Source: QNYQ01 sp964542985
GTDB taxonomy: Archaea > Thermoproteota > Thermoprotei_A > Sulfolobales > Pyrodictiaceae
Reading direction: 5' to 3'
Length of the DNA stretch: 18,732 bases
NCBI GenBank assembly: GCA_964542985.1
Contig: CAZIWH010000032.1
Location: forward strand, 1-18,732
A program made the translations under genes and the position numbers. Below are positions 1 to 6,641 of this stretch, piece by piece (position 1 is the first letter of the stretch; every line of letters begins with the position of its first letter). Under the pieces are notes generated by a model. That model had not been told where the DNA came from, made no database searches, and was given only the letters and a program-made list of their open reading frames with translations.

Positions 1-128
1 CCGGCCCTCCGCTGCGAACGCGGGGAGACCTGGGGCGGGGGCCTCAATGCCCCCCATTGGAGCCCAGGGATGGATGAGTGGGGGAAAAACCGGTGGACAA
101 CTGCCTCGGCGGGGGATGGTGCTTGGGG
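1..128. other. Region downstream of livK; possible start of a further minus-strand gene
   Basis: No gene can be assigned with confidence. On the minus strand a run of five T at 89-85 follows the livK stop and could help end transcription. An ATG at 57-55 on the minus strand opens a frame of 19 codons running off the window edge (MGGIEAPAPGLPAFAAEGR), with the C/G-rich third positions typical of its neighbours. The missing LivF ATPase would be expected about here in this operon type, but no ATPase motif is visible and no good ribosome binding site precedes the ATG. Confidence 0.25.
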
Positions 129-1463
129 CTACCCGCCTCCCTCTAGTGTGGCTTTCACGCAGTCCACTCCCTTCGGTGTTATCGGGCCCTCGAATACGAA
201 GTCTTTGCCGTTCCAGACTACTATGTAGCTGCTCCTGAAGGGCAGGTGGTTGCCCGGGCAGTACCTCATCTCGGGGGTCATGTCTCCCAGCTTTATCGGG
301 TCGCCCTTGCAGCTTGACTCTAGGGCTGCCTTGAGGGCCTCGCCGCCCTTCTCCTTTAGGTCCTTGGCGGTCGTCCTCTCTATAGCCTTGACTAGTAGCC
401 AGACGTTCATGAAGCCCTGCATGAAGCGGAGGTTGACGTCCTTCTCGCTGTAGCCGGCCATCTTGGCTGCCTCGAATAGCTCCCGGTAGCCCGGCGCGTT
501 GGGGTCTGCGTAGCCGGGCCACTTCCAGGGGGAGACGCCGGCGGCGCGGCCTGCTATGTCGGCTGCCGCGAGCTTGGGGAAGCGCTCGTCGAAGCCCCAG
601 ACGTTGGCCACCATTATGGCCTTGAGGCCTAGCTTCGCTGCCGCCCTGGCGGCGAGGCTGCAGCTGCCGATGGTGTTGCCGCACCAGAGGAAGTCTGGGT
701 TGTACTTCGCCGCCTCCCTCACCGCAGCCTCGGCGCTCGCCTCGTCAGCCTTCAGTGGTAGGTCCACGTCGTACACCTTTAGGCCCAGCTTCTTCGCCAT
801 AGCCTTTATCGCGGGTATCGGGCTCTTGCTGTAGGCTACCTTGTGGTCGTAGAGTAGCACCAGCGTCGCGCCCGGCTTCTTCTCGGCCATCCACTGTACG
901 GCTGCGCAGGCCTGGGTGCTGTAGTCTGGTGCTGGGAAGAAGTTGTAGGGCTTAACCACCAGCTTCGCCGAGTAGCTGGCGGAGATGTAGAGTATCTTGT
1001 CCCTCGCCGCCTGGTCCGCGAGGCTCTCCGTGTCAGCGGTGCCCCAGCCCACTATCGCTACTACATGGTACCTGTCCCGGAACTCTGTGTAGTACTCCGC
1101 CGCCTTGGGCGGCTTGTAGCCGTAGTCCCTCTTGATGTAGTTTATCTTCACCCTGACCCCGTCCTTGGTGTATATCCCCTTCTCGTTGAAGTACTTGAAG
1201 GCTGCCTCGGCGCCCTTGGCGTAGTCCTTGCCTACATCGCTCGTCGGCCCGCTTAGGTCGACCAGGAAGCCCACGTTTATCGTCATCTCCTTGGCTCCCT
1301 GCGAGCCGCCAGCCTGCTGGCCCCCGCCCCCGGTTGCCGTAGCCGCCGCGGGTGAGCTGGCTGTGGTTGCCTGGCCCCCGCCACCCTTGCCCATCATCAC
1401 AGCGGCCGCTGCTATGACCACTATTATGACTGCTATCGCGGCTATGAGTGCTCCGCGCTGCAT
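129..1463 (-). CDS. LivK-type ABC transporter substrate-binding protein, membrane-anchored
   Basis: This is the extracytoplasmic binding protein of the importer encoded by the genes just upstream on the same strand. From the ATG at 1463 it has 444 residues: a short basic start (MQRG), one hydrophobic segment (about residues 5-24) that probably anchors it in the membrane, then a Gly/Ala/Ser/Thr-rich linker to about residue 58, and then a type I periplasmic-binding fold beginning INVGFLVDLSGPTSDVGKDY. The stretch VAIVGWGTADTESLADQAAR and the SASYSA motif fit the LivK family (COG0683), and the branch I remember as accompanying acyl-CoA ligases. A TTG at 1499 in the same frame would add 12 residues, but it lies upstream of the transcription start implied by the TATA box at about 1506, so I prefer 1463. 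The ligand is unknown; an organic acid is likelier than an amino acid given the ligase in the operon. Confidence 0.9.
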   Translation of the reverse strand: MQRGALIAAIAVIIVVIAAAAVMMGKGGGGQATTASSPAAATATGGGGQQAGGSQGAKEMTINVGFLVDLSGPTSDVGKDYAKGAEAAFKYFNEKGIYTKDGVRVKINYIKRDYGYKPPKAAEYYTEFRDRYHVVAIVGWGTADTESLADQAARDKILYISASYSAKLVVKPYNFFPAPDYSTQACAAVQWMAEKKPGATLVLLYDHKVAYSKSPIPAIKAMAKKLGLKVYDVDLPLKADEASAEAAVREAAKYNPDFLWCGNTIGSCSLAARAAAKLGLKAIMVANVWGFDERFPKLAAADIAGRAAGVSPWKWPGYADPNAPGYRELFEAAKMAGYSEKDVNLRFMQGFMNVWLLVKAIERTTAKDLKEKGGEALKAALESSCKGDPIKLGDMTPEMRYCPGNHLPFRSSYIVVWNGKDFVFEGPITPKGVDCVKATLEGGG

Positions 1464-1501
1464 GGCCCGGTGGCACCGGTGGCCCACCAGCGTAAACAAG
1501 T

Positions 1502-1512
1502 GGTATAAGCTT
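1502..1512 (-). promoter_or_regulatory. TATA box for the binding-protein gene
   Basis: The minus strand reads GGAAAAGCTTATACC here, an A-rich stretch followed by a TATA-like element. With the usual archaeal spacing of about 25 nt, transcription would start near 1480, 17 nt before the ATG at 1463. This gives the binding-protein gene a promoter separate from the permease genes, which fits the common need for more binding protein than permease. No mapping data; the call rests on sequence and position. Confidence 0.55.
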
Positions 1513-1549
1513 TTCCTGGAAGCTCTAAAATGTTAAAAAGAAGTGATAA

Positions 1550-1569
1550 ATGTTAACACATGTTTACAT
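1550..1569. repeat. 20-bp imperfect inverted repeat upstream of the livK promoter
   Basis: ATGTTAAC-ACAT-GTTTACAT has 8-bp arms with one mismatch. A further half-site-like ATGTTAA lies at 1530-1536. The block sits in an AT-rich island between the livM stop (1589) and the livK TATA box. Size and symmetry fit the binding site of a dimeric regulator such as an Lrp/AsnC-family protein. The assignment to a regulator is inference. Confidence 0.4.
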
Positions 1570-1588
1570 GGGTTACCGTCTCTCCCGG

Positions 1589-2596
1589 CTAGTACCTGAA
1601 GGGCCATAGGCGGAAGTACTCCTTAACCCTCCTCAGCATCGCTATCAGCCCCTCAGGCTCCTTGACCACGAAGAAGGCGACGACGCTGCCCAGCAGCAGG
1701 TACCTGTAGACGGGGTTGCCCGCGAACACCATCTCAAGCAGGCTCTGCCCCGCCATCAGCGCCGCTAGGCCGAGCAGGCTGCCCCACACCACACGGCCGG
1801 CGCCGCCGACGAGCACCATTGCCAGCATGTCTATCGACTGCTCCAGGGTGAAGTTGTCGTAGTCTATCGCTGAGAGGTAGAGGGCCAGCAGGCCCCCGGC
1901 CAGGCCGGCGTAGAAGCTCCCCACCGCGAACGCGAGCGCCTTCGTCCTAGCAACGTTTATCCCGACTATCTCTGCCGAGACGTCGTTGTCCCTAACCGCC
2001 TTCATCGCCCTTCCCAGGCCGCTCCTGCCTATGTTCGAGGCCGTCCAAGCGGCGAGCACGGTTACCGCCAGCACGGTGTAGTAGAGGAAGGGGCTCCTCC
2101 CCAAGTCTATGCCTGCCAGCACCTTGGCGTCCGGGTTGACCTCCATGTACTGGTCGGGGGCCACCCAGCGCTGGTAGATGTAGAAGAGTATCTCCTGCGC
2201 CGCTATGCTGGCCATAGCTAGGTAGTAGCCCTTCAGCCTGAACGAGGGCAGGCTCAGGAGGGTCCCCACCGCCGCCGCCGCGAGACCCGCCACGGGGAGG
2301 GCTAGGAGTATGTTCACCCCGTGCAGGGTCAGCCATGCAGCCGTGTAGGCCCCGGCCCCCATGAGCGCGGCGTGCGCCAGAGAGATCTGGCCCGCGAGCC
2401 CGGTTATGATGTTGAGCCCCATCACGGCCACCAGGAAGATCATGTAGAACGCCAGCCTGTTGGCCGCGAAGGCGCCCGCTGCGAGGGGGACGGCGAGCAG
2501 CGCCAGGGCCGCGAGCACCGCCGCCGCACGGTGTATCGGGTAGCGGAGGTACCCCATGAGCTCGAGGTAGGACTCCTTGAACACGCCCGCCGGCAT
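1589..2596 (-). CDS. LivM-type ABC transporter permease
   Basis: One of two inner-membrane permeases of the importer. The 335 residues are mostly hydrophobic segments. The family hallmark is seen in MGLNIITGLAGQISLAHAAL followed by MGAGAYTAAWL, and the cytoplasmic loop that contacts the ATPase is visible as SGLGRAMKAVRDNDVSAEIV. These are typical of LivM (COG4177). The first codon could be GTG at 2599 or the ATG directly after it at 2596; GGGGGTGA upstream ends 6 nt before the ATG, the spacing repeated across this window, so I chose the ATG. The stop of livH lies 18 nt upstream, so the genes are co-transcribed. Length is normal and no defect is seen. Confidence 0.93.
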   Translation of the reverse strand: MPAGVFKESYLELMGYLRYPIHRAAAVLAALALLAVPLAAGAFAANRLAFYMIFLVAVMGLNIITGLAGQISLAHAALMGAGAYTAAWLTLHGVNILLALPVAGLAAAAVGTLLSLPSFRLKGYYLAMASIAAQEILFYIYQRWVAPDQYMEVNPDAKVLAGIDLGRSPFLYYTVLAVTVLAAWTASNIGRSGLGRAMKAVRDNDVSAEIVGINVARTKALAFAVGSFYAGLAGGLLALYLSAIDYDNFTLEQSIDMLAMVLVGGAGRVVWGSLLGLAALMAGQSLLEMVFAGNPVYRYLLLGSVVAFFVVKEPEGLIAMLRRVKEYFRLWPFRY

Positions 2597-2614
2597 CACG
2601 GCTCACCCCCAGGG

Positions 2615-3514
2615 CTAGACGCGTTCAACCCTCTCGGTTCCGAAGAGCCCGTAGGGCTTCACGAGGAGCACCACTAGCATGACAAGGTAGGCTGCCGCCT
2701 CGTGGAACCCCGTGAAGTCGAGGGGTCCCACGTGGATGTAGGGCTCTAGGTACATTACGAGCTGCTCCACGACGCCCAGCACGACGCCGCCGACTATGAT
2801 GCCTGCGACGCTGTCGAGGCCCGCGAGCAGGCTTGCGGCGAGCGCCTTTATCACATAGCTCTCCAGAACCGGGGAGAGGTTTGCCTTCAACGCTATCGCT
2901 ACAGCAGCCAAGCCGCCGGCGGCTCCAGCAAGGGCCCAGCTGAGGAGGGTGAGCCTGCTCACCGGGATGCCGTACGCCGCCGCGCCGTAGGCGTCCTCGG
3001 CCACCGCCCTCATCGCCACGCCTAGGCTGGTGAACCTGTGTATAGCAACTACCAGGCCCACCGTGCCCAGCGCCAGGGCCAGGGCTGCCAGGTCGGAGGC
3101 GCCCAGCACCACCGGGCCGAGCCTGGCCTCCCAGCCGCTCTGCATCAGGCTAGCCTGGGGTATGCTGCCCCCGCCGAGCTGCATGGAGACACCCTTCAAC
3201 ACGTAGTAGGCGCCGAGCGTGGCAGCGATGAGGGACACCGCGGGCCGCCCCTGGAGGGGCCTCGCCACAAGCCTCTCCAGCGCCACCGACACCACTGCGC
3301 CGACCACGGCGGCGACAGCTGCAGCAGCCGCGAGGCCGAGGCCCCGCGACGCGGCCAGGTAGGCTGCTACAGCGGAGAGCAGCACCAGGGCCGGATGGGC
3401 GAAGTTTATCGACTTGCTCACCCGGTAGACTATGTTGAAGCCCAGGGCGAGAGCCGCGTAGACACTCCCCATTATAAGCCCGGATACTATGTAGGCTACC
3501 ACGTCCAGAGCCAT
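2615..3514 (-). CDS. LivH-type ABC transporter permease
   Basis: The second membrane permease of the importer, 299 residues from ATG 3514. The N-terminal GFNIVYRVSKSINFAHPAL matches the LivH hallmark, and LGVAMRAVAEDAYGAAAYGI is the ATPase-contact loop (COG0559). About eight hydrophobic segments are visible. An in-frame GTG at 3523 is part of the ribosome binding site GGGGGTG (3527-3521), which ends 6 nt before ATG 3514, so the ATG is the better start. Only 12 nt separate it from the stop of the acyl-CoA synthetase gene, and the binding site begins on the last base of that stop codon, which suggests translational coupling. The protein should pair with LivM as the transmembrane channel. Confidence 0.92.
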   Translation of the reverse strand: MALDVVAYIVSGLIMGSVYAALALGFNIVYRVSKSINFAHPALVLLSAVAAYLAASRGLGLAAAAAVAAVVGAVVSVALERLVARPLQGRPAVSLIAATLGAYYVLKGVSMQLGGGSIPQASLMQSGWEARLGPVVLGASDLAALALALGTVGLVVAIHRFTSLGVAMRAVAEDAYGAAAYGIPVSRLTLLSWALAGAAGGLAAVAIALKANLSPVLESYVIKALAASLLAGLDSVAGIIVGGVVLGVVEQLVMYLEPYIHVGPLDFTGFHEAAAYLVMLVVLLVKPYGLFGTERVERV

Positions 3515-3526
3515 AGCGTCCACCCC

Positions 3527-5476
3527 CTAGCTCTCCAGGGGCTCTAGTATTGAAACCCTCCTGGTCACCTGGACCCTCCTCCCGTCCTCGAGCCTCATCG
3601 TAACCGTTAGCTCGTACTCCCGCTCGCCGCGGTAGATCGCCTCTATTAGGCCGCGGTACCTCTCCTCTATCACCCTGCGGCGCAGCTTCCTGGTTCTCGT
3701 CATCTCCCCGTCGTCCGGGTGGAACTCCTTGAACAGGCTCACGAACCTCCTTACCCGGGCCCTCTCGGGGAGCCTCTTGTTAGCCCTTGCAACCTCCCGC
3801 TGGAGGAGGCGGAGCACCTCCGGCTTCTGGCTGAGGTCGCTGTAGCCGGTGAAGGGTATCCCCCTCCTCTCAGCCCACCTCGAGACGGTCTCGTAGTCTA
3901 TGTTGAGCAGCGCCGCGAGGTAGGGCCTCCCCTCTCCCACCACTGCGGCCTCGGCTATGTAGGGGCTGAACTTCAGCTTGTTCTGCACCATCTGCGGCGC
4001 CACCCGGGTGCCGTCGCTTAGCACGAGTATCTCCTTCGCCCTATCATGCACAACCAGGTGCCCGTCTCTCAGCTCGCCGACGTCCCCCGTGTGGAGCCAG
4101 CCCTCCTCGTCTATGGTCTTCCTCGTGGCCTCCGGGTTCCTGTAGTAGCCCTTCATCACCGCGGGGCTGCGTATCAGTATCTCCCCGTCCTCCGCTATTC
4201 GGAGCTCGGTCTCCGGCAGAGGCTTGCCCACCGTGTCTAGTCTCACGTCGTCATCGGGGTGCACGACGGCTATGCCCGCGACCTCGGTCTGGCCGTAGAT
4301 CTGCTTCAGGTTGACGCCCAGCGCGTGCATGTAGAGCACGTAGTCCTCGCCGAGCATGGCGCCGCCGGTGTAGGCTCTCTTGACGCGCTTCAGCCCCGTC
4401 TTGTCCAGTATCCCTCGGAGCGCGGCCCAGTAGGCGAGGAAGCGGAGCAGCCTCCACGGCGGCGGTGGCGCCCTCCTCCCCGGCACGAGCCTCCTCCTGG
4501 CGGCGGCGTAGCCGGCGGCGATGGCGGCACGATAAACGGCCTTCTTCAGCGGGTCGCTGTCCTCTATCTTAGCCATGACGTCCTTGCTTATCCTCTCCCA
4601 TATCCTTGGCGGGGCGAAGAGGAAGTGCGGCGCTATCTCCCTGAAGTCGCTCCACACTGTCTCCGGCCGCTCCGGGTAGTTCACCCTAAAGCCGGCGATG
4701 AAGTGCAAAGCTATGCTCATCATCTGCTCGCCGACCCACGCTGGGGGCAGCATTGAGACATACTCCCAGTCCTCCCTCACGGGGTCTAGCTCGTTGAGCT
4801 GGTGGGCCATGGCCAGCATGTTCTTGTGGGTGAGCATGGCCAGCTTAGGCTTCCCGGTGGTGCCGCTGGTGGTGAAGAGGCCGGCCAGGTCCTCGGGCCC
4901 TATGTCGGCGCTCAGCTTGTCGTAGAGCCCCGGCTCCTGCTTCTCGAGCCTCCTCCCAGCCTCCAGGAGGTCGCGGAACGTTATGATGAGGTCGCCCAGC
5001 TTCTCCCTGTACATGTGCAGGCCCTTAGCCTCGTCGACGATAATTTTCTCGACCCGTGTCTTGTCGAGCACCTCGAGCACCCTGTCCAGCTGCTCCTGCC
5101 CCTCCACGAGCACCGCGCGGGCGTCGCTCTGCTGCAGCACGTATGCAACCTCGTCGCTTAGGCTGTCCTTGTATATGCCCACCGTCGCCGCGCCAAGGCT
5201 CTGCGCCCCGACCTCGTAGATGGGCCATGCCGGCCTGTTGCCCATTATGAAGGCAAGCTTGTCGCCCCTCCCGAGCCCCATGCCGTAGAGGCCGAGCGCA
5301 GCCCAGCGTACCATGGTATAGTAGTCGCGCCACGTATAGCGGCGCCAGATACCGTACCTCTTCCAGCGGAACGCGACCTTCTCCGGAGCCCTCCGGGCCC
5401 TGGCCTCGAGGAGCCAGGGGAACGTAGTATCGTAGGGCTTGCCCCCCGCGTCCTCTGGGGTCTTCCGGCCCGCCAC
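3527..5476 (-). CDS. Acyl-CoA synthetase (AMP-forming, long-chain type)
   Basis: A cytoplasmic ANL-superfamily ligase that joins a carboxylic acid to CoA through an acyl-adenylate. Motifs in its 649 residues: phosphate-binding TSGTTGKPK at 203-211, YGQTE at 394-398, LHTGDVGEL near 461, the hinge region DRAKE at 478-482, and the C-terminal GEMTRTRK, where Lys597 is the probable catalytic lysine. Length and the EFHPDDGEMT tail fit the FadD15-like long-chain group (COG1022). After the usual end about 35 extra residues (ELTVTMRLEDGRRVQVTRRV) look like two beta strands. The start is GTG with GGAGGTG 7 nt upstream. It lies between livG and livH with gaps of 2 and 12 nt, so the ligase and importer are made together. 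Substrate is not readable from sequence: fatty, branched-chain or aromatic acids are all possible. Confidence 0.92.
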   Translation of the reverse strand: MAGRKTPEDAGGKPYDTTFPWLLEARARRAPEKVAFRWKRYGIWRRYTWRDYYTMVRWAALGLYGMGLGRGDKLAFIMGNRPAWPIYEVGAQSLGAATVGIYKDSLSDEVAYVLQQSDARAVLVEGQEQLDRVLEVLDKTRVEKIIVDEAKGLHMYREKLGDLIITFRDLLEAGRRLEKQEPGLYDKLSADIGPEDLAGLFTTSGTTGKPKLAMLTHKNMLAMAHQLNELDPVREDWEYVSMLPPAWVGEQMMSIALHFIAGFRVNYPERPETVWSDFREIAPHFLFAPPRIWERISKDVMAKIEDSDPLKKAVYRAAIAAGYAAARRRLVPGRRAPPPPWRLLRFLAYWAALRGILDKTGLKRVKRAYTGGAMLGEDYVLYMHALGVNLKQIYGQTEVAGIAVVHPDDDVRLDTVGKPLPETELRIAEDGEILIRSPAVMKGYYRNPEATRKTIDEEGWLHTGDVGELRDGHLVVHDRAKEILVLSDGTRVAPQMVQNKLKFSPYIAEAAVVGEGRPYLAALLNIDYETVSRWAERRGIPFTGYSDLSQKPEVLRLLQREVARANKRLPERARVRRFVSLFKEFHPDDGEMTRTRKLRRRVIEERYRGLIEAIYRGEREYELTVTMRLEDGRRVQVTRRVSILEPLES

Positions 5477-5478
5477 GG

Positions 5479-6375
5479 CTAGGCACCTCCAAGGTAAGCC
5501 TCTATCACCTTCGGGTCGCGAGCCACCTTCTCGGGCGGTCCCTCGGCTATTACGCGCCCAGACTCCATTGCGACGACGCGGTCGCAGAGATCCATCACGA
5601 CCTCGAGATCGTGCTCGACGAGGACAAAGGAGACGCCGCGGGTCTCGTTGACCTCCACTATGGCTCTAGCTAGGTCCTCCTTCTCCTCCCTGCTCAGCCC
5701 CGCCATAGGCTCGTCCATTAGCACTACCTTAGGGTCCTGGGCGAGCGCCCTGGCGAGATCCACGCGCTTCTGCACGCCCGGCGGCAGGCCCTCAACGACG
5801 CGGTCGCGGTACCGGTGCAGCTCAAGTAGGTCGATAACCTGCTCAGCCTTCCAGCGGGCCCACTCCTCCCAGCGCCTGGCCTTCCCCGTCCAGAAGGCGG
5901 CGTCCAGGATGCTGTACCTCCTCCAGGGCTCCAGCCCAGCCATTATGTTCTCTACTACGGTCATGTGTTTGAACAGCTCGCTGTGCTGGAAGGTTCTGGC
6001 CAGCCCCATCCTGGCTCTCTTGTGGGGAGGCATTGAGGTAATATCCTTGCCGAGGAAGATGACGCGGCCCCTGCTCGGCTTGTAGAACCCGCTTATCACG
6101 TTGAGGAGGCTGGTCTTCCCGGCGCCATTGGGGCCTATCAGCGCCAGTATCTCGCCGGGCCCCAGGGTGAAGCCCGCGTCGTCGACAGCCACTATGCCGC
6201 CGAACTCCACGCGTATCCTCTCAGCCCTGAGTACGGGGCCCTCAGCTACACGGGGCTTGCCGCGGTACAGGCTGCCCGGCTCCCAGGCGTTGAGCAGCCT
6301 AGTGTAGCCATCCCCGTGGGAATCGAACCCCACCACCTCCCTACTGGTGGGGTGCCTCTTAGCTGCGGAGAACAA
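5479..6375 (-). CDS. LivG-type ABC transporter ATP-binding protein
   Basis: The ATPase that powers the importer. In the 298-residue frame, Walker A is GPNGAGKTS at 81-89, the Q-loop segment ARTFQHSELF near 126-135, Walker B VVLMDEP at 217-223, and the switch His is H255. The LivG-specific insertion (about residues 150-180) is present. The signature motif reads LPPGVQKR rather than LSGGQ; LivG proteins are known for a loosened signature. The start is uncertain: the frame opens at TTG 6375 (GGTG 4 nt upstream) and the next candidates are GTG codons at 6336 and 6333. Any of them leaves 35-50 residues before the ATPase fold, unlike the few residues usual in LivG. First gene of the operon; the stop is 2 nt from the ligase GTG. 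Confidence 0.88.
   Translation of the reverse strand: MFSAAKRHPTSREVVGFDSHGDGYTRLLNAWEPGSLYRGKPRVAEGPVLRAERIRVEFGGIVAVDDAGFTLGPGEILALIGPNGAGKTSLLNVISGFYKPSRGRVIFLGKDITSMPPHKRARMGLARTFQHSELFKHMTVVENIMAGLEPWRRYSILDAAFWTGKARRWEEWARWKAEQVIDLLELHRYRDRVVEGLPPGVQKRVDLARALAQDPKVVLMDEPMAGLSREEKEDLARAIVEVNETRGVSFVLVEHDLEVVMDLCDRVVAMESGRVIAEGPPEKVARDPKVIEAYLGGA
6327..6353 (-). repeat. Perfect 9-bp hairpin over the livG start region
   Basis: The arms are ACCCCACCA (6327-6335) and TGGTGGGGT (6345-6353), with a 9-nt loop that reads GTAGGGAGG in the minus-strand RNA. The loop holds a Shine-Dalgarno-like AGGGAGG and the GTG codons 14 and 15 of the livG frame fall in the 3' arm. The structure could influence translation or early elongation of the operon's first gene. 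Function is inference. Confidence 0.4.
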
Positions 6376-6468
6376 AACGCACCATCTCGCCCACCCCTTT
6401 CCCGCACAACAGTAGTGTTAATCCAGCTTCTGACTCGTTTCCGGCCCCACCCTTCGCCCTCCAGGCCC

Positions 6469-6476
6469 TTATATTC
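6469..6476 (-). promoter_or_regulatory. TATA box for the livG-ligase-livHM operon
   Basis: The minus strand reads GAATATAAGGG here, the best TATA element upstream of livG. Transcription would begin near 6448, leaving a leader of about 70-115 nt depending on the true livG start. The leader contains the 9-bp hairpin at 6327-6353. Confidence 0.5.
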
Positions 6477-6486
6477 ATTCAAGGAG

Positions 6487-6529
6487 CCTTTATCGCCTGT
6501 ACAAGGTGGGAGGGGCTAATCCTTATTCC
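6487..6529 (+). promoter_or_regulatory. Weak candidate TATA elements for the DUF2139-like gene
   Basis: Two AT-containing spots on the plus strand, CCTTTATCG (6488-6496) and TCCTTATTCC (6520-6529), are the only TATA-like candidates upstream of the ATG at 6642. Neither is strong, and the leader would be 90-120 nt. The leader also has a 7-bp inverted repeat, TGGCCCC at 6554-6560 with GGGGCCA at 6573-6579. Confidence 0.25.
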
Positions 6530-6641
6530 CGTCTACTTCCGGAACGGAGTGACATGGCCCCCGGGGAGACATGGGGCCACAGAGGAAGCCGGGTCAAGGG
6601 GGCACGACGTCGGGAGAAGCGGCTAAGCCACGGTGGTAGCA

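Noticed and set aside
1228..1536. 102-codon plus-strand frame opposite the livK N-terminus
   Set aside because: Its Pro/Ala-rich composition is the mirror of the hydrophobic anchor and linker of livK, with no ribosome binding site or domain.
6311..6335. tRNA T-arm-like sequence on the minus strand (GTGGGGTTCGATTCCCAC)
   Set aside because: The 5-bp stem only works with an 8-nt loop, the following seven bases have no matching acceptor strand 70-90 nt upstream, and there is no D-arm or anticodon arm. It lies in the livG frame.
6554..6579. 7-bp inverted repeat in the leader of the DUF2139-like gene as a terminator or riboswitch
   Set aside because: Short GC-only stem without a T tract or a known riboswitch pattern; noted only within the promoter entry.
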